NCBI GenBank assembly: GCA_963729995.1
Contig: CAVSPF010000003.1
Span: 1,488,001 to 1,552,000 of the forward strand
Reading direction: 5' to 3'
Origin: VRUE01 sp963729995
Lineage (GTDB): Bacteria > Actinomycetota > Thermoleophilia > Solirubrobacterales > 70-9
DNA length: 64,000 bases
Each line of letters begins with the position of its first letter. The stretch's first letter is position 1. Position numbers and translations under genes: made by a program. Shown in pieces: positions 24,461 to 32,727 of this stretch. The notes below the pieces were generated by a model that saw nothing but the letters and a program-made list of their open reading frames with translations, searched no databases and was not told the origin of the DNA.

Positions 24461-25701
24461 GCAAGCTCGTCCGGACCGGCGGCGCCAAGGCGACCGCCGC
24501 CCTCCTCCGCTCTGCCGAGACCGGTCCGGCGCGCCATCCAACCGGCGCCAACCGTATCGGTGAGCCCGTGGGCGACGATCGAGGCGATCACCGCGATCGC
24601 CGCGATGTCGAAGATCAGCTCGCTGTTGCCGACCGCCGACTTGAGCACGAGGAGAGCGAAGAGCATCGAGGCCACGCCCTTCGGACCGAACCAGGCCATG
24701 AACGCCTTCTGCGCCCGGGGCAGGCCGGTTCGCAGGAAGGAGAGCTGGACGGCGGCTGGCCGGGCGACGAGCAGCGCGAAGGCGATGAAGAGGACCAGCG
24801 CCGGCACGCTGCGGTCGAAGCCGGTGGCGGCGATCAGCGCGCCGAAGACGAAGAAGGTGATGACCTGGAGGATCGTGCTGGTGTTCTCGGCGAACTCGAC
24901 GAAGCCCTGGGGGACGTCGTGCTCGCTGGCGCCCATCGCGATGCCGCAGACGAAGGCCGCAATCAGCCCGTTGCCGACGGTCACGTCGGAGAGGCCGAAG
25001 GCGATGAGGGCGAAACTGATCGCGTAGATGCCCTCGTAGCGCGGGGTCAGACCGCCGCCGGGGAGGCGAGGGTGCAGCCGTCCCCCCAAGTAGCCCAGCG
25101 CCAGGCCGACCGCCGCCCCAACCACCGCTTCGCCCGCCAGCTTCAGCGCTTCGCTGGCGGCGTCGCCGCTCGGCGAGGCGAAGACGAGGAAGAAGAGGAC
25201 GAAGGGGAGCGCCAGGCCGTCGTTGAGGCCGGACTCGAGGTTCAGCGTGTGGCGCACTGCCGAGGGGACGAGGCGCGAGGTGACGACCGAGGAGGTGACC
25301 ACGGGGTCGGTGGGGGCGAGCACGGCGCCGAGCAGGAAGGCCTCCGGCCAGCTCAGCTCGGCGAACAGCAGCTTCGCCGCCAGGGCGAGCAGGCCCATCG
25401 TGATCGGCATCGCGATGACCAGCGAGCGGGCGACCGGGCTCCAGTGGCGGCGCAGGAGCTCGCGCTCGACGAACATCCCGTCGGAGAAGAGAGTGACGAC
25501 AAGCGCCAGCTCGATCAGCTCGACGATCGAGGGGTTGGTCGCGTCCACCTTGACTACGCCGGCGCCCGCGAGGCCGATGCCGAGGGCGACTGAGAGCACC
25601 GAGGCTGAGAGCACCGTCCCGCGAATCAACCCGGAGAGCGCGGCGACGACCGCGAGCAACGCTCCGAAGAGCAGCGTCGCGTCGCCGAAGCCGATGTCCA
25701 T
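24457..25701 (-). CDS. Sodium/proton antiporter, CPA1 family
   Basis: 414-residue cation:proton antiporter with about 12 hydrophobic segments. The CPA1 core is visible in FSDGMFVERELLRRH, GAVLAPTDPVVTSSVV and LNLESGLNDGLALPFVLFF; the ND pair and TDP are the ion-exchange motif. The ATG at 25701 starts two bases after the asd stop, so it is in the lysC-asd transcription unit. Its 3' end overlaps the convergent CCG-domain gene by four bases. The linkage to aspartate-pathway genes is probably only transcriptional convenience. Confidence 0.9.
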   Translation of the reverse strand: MDIGFGDATLLFGALLAVVAALSGLIRGTVLSASVLSVALGIGLAGAGVVKVDATNPSIVELIELALVVTLFSDGMFVERELLRRHWSPVARSLVIAMPITMGLLALAAKLLFAELSWPEAFLLGAVLAPTDPVVTSSVVTSRLVPSAVRHTLNLESGLNDGLALPFVLFFLVFASPSGDAASEALKLAGEAVVGAAVGLALGYLGGRLHPRLPGGGLTPRYEGIYAISFALIAFGLSDVTVGNGLIAAFVCGIAMGASEHDVPQGFVEFAENTSTILQVITFFVFGALIAATGFDRSVPALVLFIAFALLVARPAAVQLSFLRTGLPRAQKAFMAWFGPKGVASMLFALLVLKSAVGNSELIFDIAAIAVIASIVAHGLTDTVGAGWMARRTGLGRAEEGGGRLGAAGPDELA

Positions 25702-25703
25702 TC

Positions 25704-26729
25704 TCAGCCGAGCAGGCCGCGCTCGACCAGCAGCTCGGCGATCTGTACGGCGTTGGTGGCGGCGCCCTTGCGCAGGTTGTCGGCGACGATCCAGAGGTCG
25801 AGCGCGCGCTCGTTGCCGGGATCGCGGCGAATGCGGCCGACGAACACGTCGTCCCTGCCGGCGGCGTCGATCGCCATCGGGTAGCGCGCCGCGGCCGGGT
25901 CGTCGACGACGGTCACGCCCGGCGCTGAGGAGAGCAGCTCGCGCGCGCGCTGTGCAGAGAGCGGCTCCCTCGTCTCGACGTTGACGGCCTCCGAGTGGCC
26001 CGTCACGACCGGCACCCGCACGCATGTCGCGCTGATCCGGATCGACTGGTCTCCGAGGATCTTGCGCGTCTCGTTGATCAGCTTGCGCTCCTCGTCGGTG
26101 TGGTCGTCGCCGTCCGGGAAGCTGCCGGCCTGCGGCAGGGCGTTGAAGGCAATCTGATGCGGATAGACGCCGGCGACCGGCTCCCGGTGGTGGACGACCG
26201 CCTCGGCCTGCGCGAGCAGCTCGTCGATCGCCCTCTTGCCGGTACCGGACACCGCCTGGTAGGTGGAGACGACCAGTCGCTCGATCCCGGCCGCGTCGTA
26301 GAGGGGCTTGAGCGCGACGACCATCTGCATGGTCGAGCAGTTCGGATTGGCGACGATGCCGCGGTGACCCTCGAGTGCGTCGGGGTTGACCTCGGCGACG
26401 ACCAGCGGCACGTCGTCGTGCATGCGCCAGTGGCTGGTGTTGTCGACGACGACCGCCCCCGCCTCGACCAGCCTCGGCGCCCACTCGGCGCTGACCGCGC
26501 CGCCCGCCGAGGAGAGCACCACGTCGAGCCCCTGGATCGTCTCCTCGCTCGGGGGGCGACACTCGAGCACCGACCCGTTCCACTCGATCTCCTTCCCGAC
26601 CGAGCGCTCGGAGGCGAACGGGACCACCTCGGACGCGGGAAACCCGCGTTCGGTGAGGACGTCAAGGATCGTCGACCCGACCAGCCCGGTCGCGCCAAGC
26701 ACTCCGACCCTGTACCCGCCGCCCGCCAT
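25704..26729 (-). CDS. asd: Aspartate-semialdehyde dehydrogenase
   Basis: 341-residue NADPH enzyme reducing aspartyl phosphate to aspartate semialdehyde, the second step toward lysine, threonine and methionine. The N-terminal nucleotide loop VGVLGATGLVGSTIL is present. The catalytic cysteine is in NPNCSTMQMV. The substrate loop STYQAVSGTGKRAIDEL and the active-site His/Arg segment IRISATCVRVPVVTGHSEAV complete the site. It starts six bases after the aspartokinase stop, the usual lysC-asd order. Confidence 0.96.
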   Translation of the reverse strand: MAGGGYRVGVLGATGLVGSTILDVLTERGFPASEVVPFASERSVGKEIEWNGSVLECRPPSEETIQGLDVVLSSAGGAVSAEWAPRLVEAGAVVVDNTSHWRMHDDVPLVVAEVNPDALEGHRGIVANPNCSTMQMVVALKPLYDAAGIERLVVSTYQAVSGTGKRAIDELLAQAEAVVHHREPVAGVYPHQIAFNALPQAGSFPDGDDHTDEERKLINETRKILGDQSIRISATCVRVPVVTGHSEAVNVETREPLSAQRARELLSSAPGVTVVDDPAAARYPMAIDAAGRDDVFVGRIRRDPGNERALDLWIVADNLRKGAATNAVQIAELLVERGLLG

Positions 26730-26735
26730 CCGGGC

Positions 26736-28034
26736 TCAGCCGCTGACCGTGGGGCGGTGCTCGGCGCCCGCGGGCTCCTCCGGGCGGATCGTGCCGGCGC
26801 CCAGCTCGAAGGCGTCGTGCAGCGCCCGCACCGCCTCGGGGACGCGGTCGGCGGAGATCACGCACGAGATCTTGATCGGCGAGGTGGAGATCATCTCGAT
26901 GTTGATCCCCTCCGCGCCCAGCACCTGGAAGACCTTGGCGGCGACGCCGGGATGCGAGCGCATACCGGCGCCGACGATCGAGACCTTGCCGATCCGCTCG
27001 TCGGTGCGAACGCCCTTGCTGACGCCGAGCGCGGCAACCGTCTCCGTCGCCGTCACGAGGTCCGCGCGGTCGACCGTGAACGAGAGGACCGCGAGCCTGT
27101 CCCCGCCGACCGGCTCGTTCTGGATGATCACGTCGACGTTGACGCCGGCCTCAGCCAGCGCCGAGAAGATTCGGCCGGCGATGCCCGGCTCATCGCGGAC
27201 GCCGCTCAGCGTCACGCGGGCCTCACCGTCCGAATGGGTGACCGCTGTTACGAAGGGCTGCTCCATGGTCTCCTGCTCGATCTCCTGCTCGCTGAGGACG
27301 AGAGTACCGGGACGGTCCTCGAAGCTGCCGCGGCAATGGATGCGAACGCCGTGGTTGCGCGCGTACTCGACCGAGCGCAGCTGCAGCACCCTGGCACCGG
27401 AGGCCGCCATCTCCAGCATCTCCTCGTAGGAGAGCATCGGCAGCTTGCGGGCACCGGGGACGATCCGCGGGTCGGCGCTGAAGACACCGGCGACGTCGGT
27501 GTAGATCTCGCAGACGCTCGCGCCCAGCGCGGCGGCGAGCGCGACCGCGGTCGTGTCGGAGCCGCCGCGGCCCAGCGTGGTGACGTCGCGGCTGTCGGTC
27601 GAGATCCCCTGGAAGCCGGCGACCAGGACGATCCGGTCCTCCTCCAGCGTCTGCTGGATCCGGTCCGCATGCACGTCGATGATTTTCGCCTTCGTGTGCG
27701 AGGAGTCGGTGACGATCCCGGCCTGGGAGCCCGTAAGCGAGATCGCCTTGTGACCCATGTCGTAGATCGCCATCGCGCAGAGCGCACAGGAGATCCGCTC
27801 GCCGGTCGAGAGCAGCATGTCCATCTCACGCGAGTCCGGCCGCGGGGAGATCTCCAGCGCCTGGGCGACCAGCTCGTCGGTCGTCTTGCCGCGGGCGGAG
27901 AGCACGGCGACAACCCGCTTGCCGGTCTCCCGGGCCGCGACGATCCGTCGCGCTGCCCGCTTGATCTCGTCAGCGCCGGCGACGGACGTACCGCCGAACT
28001 TCATCACGACGATGTCAGAAGTCCCCGCATTCAT
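26736..28034 (-). CDS. lysC: Aspartate kinase with probable internal beta-subunit start
   Basis: 432-residue aspartokinase phosphorylating aspartate. Kinase motifs are VMKFGGTSVAG at the N-terminus, STGERISCALCAMAI, and TTLGRGGSDTTAVALAAAL. Two ACT domains follow (VTLSGVRDEPGIAGRIF and VSIVGAGMRSHPGVAAKVF), indicating feedback control by lysine and/or threonine. An in-frame ATG at 27266, preceded by AGGAG, would give a 176-residue ACT-only beta subunit, matching the known alpha2beta2 arrangement in Corynebacterium and Bacillus. The ATG at 28034 was chosen because the longer reading runs through hairpin-rich leader sequence. Confidence 0.95.
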   Translation of the reverse strand: MNAGTSDIVVMKFGGTSVAGADEIKRAARRIVAARETGKRVVAVLSARGKTTDELVAQALEISPRPDSREMDMLLSTGERISCALCAMAIYDMGHKAISLTGSQAGIVTDSSHTKAKIIDVHADRIQQTLEEDRIVLVAGFQGISTDSRDVTTLGRGGSDTTAVALAAALGASVCEIYTDVAGVFSADPRIVPGARKLPMLSYEEMLEMAASGARVLQLRSVEYARNHGVRIHCRGSFEDRPGTLVLSEQEIEQETMEQPFVTAVTHSDGEARVTLSGVRDEPGIAGRIFSALAEAGVNVDVIIQNEPVGGDRLAVLSFTVDRADLVTATETVAALGVSKGVRTDERIGKVSIVGAGMRSHPGVAAKVFQVLGAEGINIEMISTSPIKISCVISADRVPEAVRALHDAFELGAGTIRPEEPAGAEHRPTVSG

Positions 28035-28052
28035 ACGCGCAGGCTGAGGATA

Positions 28053-28097
28053 GTCGCCCCGTGGGGCGACCCCGTATTCGCGTCCCCGTGGGGAGAC
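28053..28097. repeat. Two adjacent CCCC-GT-GGGG hairpins in the lysC leader
   Basis: GTCGCCCC-GT-GGGGCGAC at 28053-28070 and TCCCC-GT-GGGGA at 28083-28094, just upstream of the lysC start. They share the same core, so they look like duplicated units or a leader structure. No T tract or leader peptide was found. Confidence 0.6.
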
Positions 28098-28113
28098 TTC
28101 GCACCGCTGCCAG

Positions 28114-28142
28114 ACTTGACCCTGTGGTGGCACGGTCAAAGT
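28114..28142. repeat. Dispersed palindromic repeat, copy A
   Basis: Imperfect palindrome with arms TTGACC / GGTCAA. Read on the minus strand it aligns with the repeat at 60095-60124 (common ACTTTGACC, one variable base, TGCCAC, then GGTCAA). Intergenic in both places. Confidence 0.6.
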
Positions 28143-28221
28143 CGGATGCGAGGAGCGCTCGCGCTTGGGCGCTCGCGGGGAAGCAGCATGGCGAAAGTCC
28201 GCAGGGCTGACAGCATCTTAC

Positions 28222-28249
28222 TTGCCGATATATCAATATGATATATAGT
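28222..28249 (+). promoter_or_regulatory. padR-mmpL promoter with overlapping operator; leaderless start
   Basis: TTGCCG (28222-28227), 16-bp spacer, TATAGT (28244-28249). The spacer and -10 are covered by a perfect palindrome ATATATCA-ATA-TGATATAT (28228-28246), well suited to PadR binding and autorepression. Transcription would start around 28256, two bases before the padR ATG, so the message should be leaderless. This AT-only island stands out in the high-GC context. Confidence 0.7.
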
Positions 28250-28257
28250 GCAGTGGC

Positions 28258-28803
28258 ATGGAGTTGAGCGCCACCGCCTACGTGATCCTCGGCATGGTCA
28301 GCCGCGAGCCTCGCTCCGGCTATGAGATCAAGGCCCTGGTCGACCACACGACGCGCTTCTTCTGGGCGGCCAGCTACGGGCAGATCTACCCGGAGTTGAA
28401 GCGGCTCTCCGGGGCAGGCCTGATCGAGGGAGTGGACGCCCCGCGCGGAGGACGCAGGCGAACGGTCTACGAGATCACCGCGGACGGCAGGGAAGAGCTG
28501 AAGAGCTGGCTGCGACAGCCTCCCACCACCTATGAGATGCGCGAGGAGGGACTGCTGAAGCTCTTCTTTGCCGGTGCCCTGCCCGCCCAGGACGCAGCTG
28601 AGATCCTGCGGGCGATGCGCCGCCACCGCCTCGACGTGGTCGAGCGCCTGCACGCGCTGGAGCCCAAGGCCATTGCCAAAGAGGATCCGTTCCCGCTGAT
28701 GGTGCTGCGGGGTGGAATCGAGTTCAACGATTGGTTCGCCGGCTGGTGCGAGCGAATGGAGCACCAGATCCTCGAGTCGGATCGCAAGGAAGGGAGCAGC
28801 TGA
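28258..28803 (+). CDS. PadR family transcriptional regulator
   Basis: 181 residues. The N-terminal winged helix is typical (ATAYVILGMVSREPRSGYEIKALV, YGQIYPELKRLSGAGLIEG, GGRRRTVYEITADGREELKSWL). A C-terminal Vir_C-like helical domain follows (EGLLKLFFAGALPAQDAAEIL). PadR proteins usually repress an adjacent transporter gene and respond to its substrate. Here the MMPL gene overlaps it by one base (TGATG), fitting that model. The near-perfect palindrome over the promoter is the likely site of action. Confidence 0.92.
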   Translation: MELSATAYVILGMVSREPRSGYEIKALVDHTTRFFWAASYGQIYPELKRLSGAGLIEGVDAPRGGRRRTVYEITADGREELKSWLRQPPTTYEMREEGLLKLFFAGALPAQDAAEILRAMRRHRLDVVERLHALEPKAIAKEDPFPLMVLRGGIEFNDWFAGWCERMEHQILESDRKEGSS

Positions 28804-30953
28804 TGTTCAACGCCCTCGCCCACCTCGCCGATCGCCGCGCCCGCCGGATCGGCCTTCTCGCGATCGCGTTCTTCGTCGTTGCCGGAGCCCTCGGCGGCTC
28901 GGTGGCGAGCCGGCTCGACCCCTATGGGGCAGACGACCCCGCCACGGAGAGCGTGCAGGCTCGCGAAGCGCTGGATCACGCAGGGTTCCGCATCCCCGGG
29001 GCAATCGTCGTGATTCGCGATGCACCGGTCACGACACCGGCGGGCCGGGCCCGGATCGCCTCGATTACGCGCCAGGTCCGTGGCATGAGGGATGTCAAGT
29101 CCGTGACTGGGTATGCCAACACCCACTCCCCCGCGTTCCTCTCCCATGACGGCCGCTCCACCTACCTCTCCGTCACGCTCACCCCCACGCAGGACAAGAG
29201 CTGGCAGGAAGCAGGCGTGGCAATCGCGGACCGCTTCGCCGGCCGACCGGGCGTCGTCGTCGGCGGTCCCGCCGTCGCCCAGGAGCAAGTGAACAAGCAG
29301 GTCGAGAGCGACCTGCAAAAAGCGGAGATGCTTGCCTTCCCGCTCCTCTTCCTGCTCTCGCTCCTCTTCTTCCGCAGCCTCGTCGCCGCGCTGCTGCCGC
29401 TGATGATCGGCGGCCTGGCGATCGTCGGCACCTTCCTCATCCTGCGAATCGCAAGCGAATTCGCCTCCATCTCGATCTTCGCCCTCAACCTGACCACTGC
29501 TCTCGGGCTCGGCCTTTCGATCGACTACAGCCTCTTCGTCGTCTCGCGCTATCGCGAGGAGATCGCCAAGGATGGGCCGGGCCTGGCCGCGATGCGGCGC
29601 GTGATGGCGACCGCCGGCCGCACGGTTTTCTTCTCCTCGCTCACCGTCGCCGTCGCTCTTGCCTCATTGCTCGTCTTTCCGCAGCGCTTCCTCTACTCGA
29701 TGGGCCTCGGAGGGTCTCTGGTCGCGGTCTTCGCGGCGCTGATCTCGCTCACCGTGTTGCCCGCAGTGCTGACGCTGCTCGGCGCCCGCGTGAACTCGCT
29801 GGCGCCTCGCTTCCTACAGCGTCGCGCGGAGGCCGATGCCCGGCCCACCGAGGCCGGCTTCTGGTACCGGCTGTCCCGCTTCGTGATGCGCCGCCCGGTC
29901 GGGGTGGCAATCGCAAGTGCCTCGCTGCTGATCGTGATGGGAATCCCCTTCCTCAGCATCAGGTTCGACACCGTCGACCCCAAGGTGCTGCCGACGTCAG
30001 CCAGCGCCCGCCAGGCATACGACATCCTCAGCGAAGATTTCCCGCCCTATCGCGAGACACCGATCTGGGTGGTCGTCGAGGGGGCCGGTCCGAAGGCGGT
30101 GATGCAGGTGGGTGACCGTGTCCGTCGCATCGACGGGATCGCCGCGGTGCTGCCACCGCAGCCACTCAAACGAAACCTCAGCGTGATCCAGGCCATCTCC
30201 GCCAACCCGTTTGCCTCCGAAGCGAGCAAGGGAACGGTGGAGCAGGTGCGCCGAATCAAGGCGGGCCGGGGCGCCGAGGTGATGGTGGGCGGCGCCACCG
30301 CGGAATTCATCGATTTCCAGGGGAGTCTGGTGCGGCACGGTCCGATTGCGCTGGCGATCGTGATCGTCGCGACACTGACCATCCTTTTCCTGATGACCGG
30401 CTCGGTGATCCTGCCGGTCAAGTCGCTGGTCATGAACGTCCTCAACCTGAGCGCCGTCTTCGGACTGCTGGTGCTGCTCTTCCAAGACGGCCGCCTGGAG
30501 GGTTTCCTCTCCTACACCGGCACGGGTGCCCTGGAGCAGACCATGCCGATCCTGCTCTTCGCCGTCGCCTTCGGCCTTTCCACCGACTACGCGGTGTTCC
30601 TCCTGTCCCGCATCAAAGAGGCGCGGGACGAAGGGGCCTCGGAGACGGAGTGCGTTGCGATCGGCCTCGAGCGGACAGGGCGAATCGTGACTGCGGCGGC
30701 GCTGCTCTTCGCAGTCGCGCTCGGCGCCTTCGCGACCTCCAAGATCCTCTTCGTCAAGGAGAACGGGATCGGCACGGCGCTTGCCGTGCTGATCGACGCG
30801 AGCGTCGTTCGCGCCCTGCTCGTCCCCTCGCTGATGGCGCTGCTGGGCAAGTGGAACTGGTGGGCGCCGGCCCCGCTGCGTCGCCTTCACGACCGCTACG
30901 GGATCACAGAGACGGCGCTGCGACAGAAGCCGCCCGAGCAGGCAAGCAGCTGA
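28803..30953 (+). CDS. MMPL/RND-family membrane transporter
   Basis: 716 residues from the ATG at 28803, which has AAGGAG nearby inside padR. Two repeats each consist of a single transmembrane helix, a large extracytoplasmic loop and five helices. The helices carry LGLSIDYSLFVVSRYREE in the first half and FGLSTDYAVFLLSRIKEARDEG in the second; the Asp-Tyr pairs are the proton-relay residues of MMPL proteins. Family members export lipids, siderophores or drugs. Control by the adjoining PadR suggests inducible efflux. No cell-wall lipid biosynthesis genes are adjacent. Confidence 0.93.
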   Translation: MFNALAHLADRRARRIGLLAIAFFVVAGALGGSVASRLDPYGADDPATESVQAREALDHAGFRIPGAIVVIRDAPVTTPAGRARIASITRQVRGMRDVKSVTGYANTHSPAFLSHDGRSTYLSVTLTPTQDKSWQEAGVAIADRFAGRPGVVVGGPAVAQEQVNKQVESDLQKAEMLAFPLLFLLSLLFFRSLVAALLPLMIGGLAIVGTFLILRIASEFASISIFALNLTTALGLGLSIDYSLFVVSRYREEIAKDGPGLAAMRRVMATAGRTVFFSSLTVAVALASLLVFPQRFLYSMGLGGSLVAVFAALISLTVLPAVLTLLGARVNSLAPRFLQRRAEADARPTEAGFWYRLSRFVMRRPVGVAIASASLLIVMGIPFLSIRFDTVDPKVLPTSASARQAYDILSEDFPPYRETPIWVVVEGAGPKAVMQVGDRVRRIDGIAAVLPPQPLKRNLSVIQAISANPFASEASKGTVEQVRRIKAGRGAEVMVGGATAEFIDFQGSLVRHGPIALAIVIVATLTILFLMTGSVILPVKSLVMNVLNLSAVFGLLVLLFQDGRLEGFLSYTGTGALEQTMPILLFAVAFGLSTDYAVFLLSRIKEARDEGASETECVAIGLERTGRIVTAAALLFAVALGAFATSKILFVKENGIGTALAVLIDASVVRALLVPSLMALLGKWNWWAPAPLRRLHDRYGITETALRQKPPEQASS

Positions 30954-30972
30954 TCCAGCGGCGCTGGATCAG
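30950..30972. terminator. Palindromic terminator containing both convergent stop codons
   Basis: CTGATCCAGC-GGC-GCTGGATCAG, a perfect 10-bp stem. The TGA of the MMPL gene (30951-30953) lies in the left arm and the complement of the MerR stop (30969-30971) lies in the right arm. No T tract. Confidence 0.6.
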
Positions 30973-31808
30973 GCGAAGGCCCGGATAGCGCGGCGGCGAA
31001 GGTCCGCGTTCAGCAGCTCCGTCACTTCGCTGGGGCGCTCGCCCGCGGCGGGGACGGCGTCCCCGATCAGGCCCGCGGCACGGAAGCCGAAGAGTGGGGC
31101 GTCGAAGCCCGCCTCGCGGATCTTGCGGATGAGCTTCACGGCGGAAGGCGTATCGGCTCCCGGGCCGCAGAGGACGATCGCGGTTGGGTCGAGAGCACGC
31201 AGGGCTCGTTCAAGGCGCTCGTTGCCCAGCTCGTTGGAGAGCATCAGGACGCGGAAGCCCGCACGGCGCAGGGCCAGGTCGAGCGCCTGGGCGTGAACCG
31301 CCTCCGCATCCTGGCCGTGACTCGAGTCCAGCAGCAGGATGCCGGCGGGCCGAGAGGCCGTGGGGGCAAGACGGCGGGCGCCGTGCAGCCAGCCCATTGC
31401 CCAGCGGGCGGCAAACTCGAGCTCCGCCTCGCGCTCGGGGTCGGCGGCGAGCTTGTCGACCGCCGGCAGCAGCAGCTCCTCGACGGTGCGCTCCAACGGC
31501 CGCACCGCCAAGCTTGCCTCGACCGCCCGGTCGGCGGCGTCCTCGTCGAAACCCTCGAACGCGGCGATCAGGCCGCCGCCGCTGGCTGGCGCAGTTTGAC
31601 GCTGGCGGGACAGCGCGATCGCGGAGGAGATGTTTCCGGTCTCGGCAAGCGCATCGCGCAGGGTCTGCAGCTCCACCAGCTCGTAGTTGCGATGGTTGCC
31701 GGGCGTCCGCCTTGGTCTCGGATAGCCGTAGCGTCGCTCCCAGCTCCGCAAGGTGTTGGGGCTGACGCCGAGCACTTCGGCGGCTGCATTGGTCCTTATT
31801 CCAGGCAT
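30969..31808 (-). CDS. MerR-type regulator with degenerate cobalamin-binding-like domain
   Basis: 279 residues. The MerR helix-turn-helix (RTNAAAEVLGVSPNTLRSWERRYGYPRP) is at the N-terminus. A helical bundle and a Rossmann-like domain (AGILLLDSSHGQDAEAVHAQAL, RRAGFRVLMLS, TAIVLCGPG) resemble the CarH/LitR light-sensing family. The residues that hold B12 in CarH, W-x9-EH in the bundle and the E/D-x-H-x-x-G loop, are not recognisable. The protein probably does not bind cobalamin in the CarH manner. The ATG at 31808 gives the family N-terminus. Confidence 0.75.
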   Translation of the reverse strand: MPGIRTNAAAEVLGVSPNTLRSWERRYGYPRPRRTPGNHRNYELVELQTLRDALAETGNISSAIALSRQRQTAPASGGGLIAAFEGFDEDAADRAVEASLAVRPLERTVEELLLPAVDKLAADPEREAELEFAARWAMGWLHGARRLAPTASRPAGILLLDSSHGQDAEAVHAQALDLALRRAGFRVLMLSNELGNERLERALRALDPTAIVLCGPGADTPSAVKLIRKIREAGFDAPLFGFRAAGLIGDAVPAAGERPSEVTELLNADLRRRAIRAFA

Positions 31809-31915
31809 CTCAGATGGGTTTGGCTTTCGCTGCGGGACTCTCTTCGCCGCGGCAGCGCCATTCTCCCACCCGATTGCTGGGTTTACGCCAGTTATGGACA
31901 AATTGGGCGAATCTG

Positions 31916-32680
31916 TCAGCGATCTTGCAGCGAGCCGACGCCCACCGGCTGGCCCACCGCATGGGCTCGCCACATCGCCTCGTCGGCCTTGTGCAGCAGG
32001 GTCTCGGCGTCGGTGCCGTGCTCGGGGCAGGAGGCCACCCCCACCGAGATCCCAATCCGCAGCCCGCCCGCGTTCTCGAGGTCGTGCAGCAGCCGCAGCA
32101 GCCGCTCAGCCATCTGCACCCCCTCGACGGTGGTCTGGCTCGGGGCCAGAACGCAGATCCCGTTCTCCTCGACCCGAAAGGTCTCGTCCACGAGCCGGAC
32201 GCTGTCGCGCAGCGCGGCGCCGACGATCGCCAGGGCCGTCTCCTGACCGTCGCCTGGATCGTCGTCTCGCGCGCCCGGGCCATGAACGTCGAACACGGCC
32301 AGCCCGAACGGGTGCCCGTAGCGCTTGTGGGTCTCGATCAACTGGTCGAGGCGGCGGCGCATCTGCCCAGGCCGGAAGAGGCCGGCCTGAGGCTCGTGAT
32401 CGGTCGCAGGATCGGCGCCCACACCGTGCCGATCGCAGAGCGTGCCGATCGCGGTGGCGGTAACCGAGCCGAATTCCTCGGCGAGCTTCTGCGCGGTGGA
32501 CGCGAACAGGGCAGTGTCCACGCCGGGCATCTCCTCGTGCAGCCTGCCGAGCAGCGCCGCCTGCAGGGCGGACACGTCACGGGCGAGCTGGGCGGCCGGG
32601 GAGTCGCTGTGGCGCTCGGTGCTCGTGCGGGCGCTCGTCTCCACGCCAGGGACCTTGGCGAAACAGGCGGACGGCAGCAA
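31916..32680 (-). CDS. Degenerate GGDEF-domain protein
   Basis: About 254 residues. The C-terminal ~160 residues follow the diguanylate cyclase fold (MRRRLDQLIETHKRYGHPFGLAVFDV, LRIGISVGVASCPEHGTDAETLLHKADEAMWRAHAVG). The catalytic GGDEF sequence is replaced (VEENGICVLAP), so c-di-GMP synthesis is unlikely; a regulatory or binding role is possible. The N-terminal ~90 residues are helical and unrecognised. The start is uncertain: TTG at 32680 or GTG at 32644. Confidence 0.7.
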   Translation of the reverse strand: MLPSACFAKVPGVETSARTSTERHSDSPAAQLARDVSALQAALLGRLHEEMPGVDTALFASTAQKLAEEFGSVTATAIGTLCDRHGVGADPATDHEPQAGLFRPGQMRRRLDQLIETHKRYGHPFGLAVFDVHGPGARDDDPGDGQETALAIVGAALRDSVRLVDETFRVEENGICVLAPSQTTVEGVQMAERLLRLLHDLENAGGLRIGISVGVASCPEHGTDAETLLHKADEAMWRAHAVGQPVGVGSLQDR

Positions 32681-32727
32681 GCCGAGATGCCGCTATTTGG
32701 GGATCGACAGTCGTCCAGGCGGGAGCA

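Noticed and set aside
28034..28258. Lysine riboswitch or T-box upstream of lysC
   Set aside because: No lysine-riboswitch core or T-box sequence was found; only simple hairpins and a repeat.
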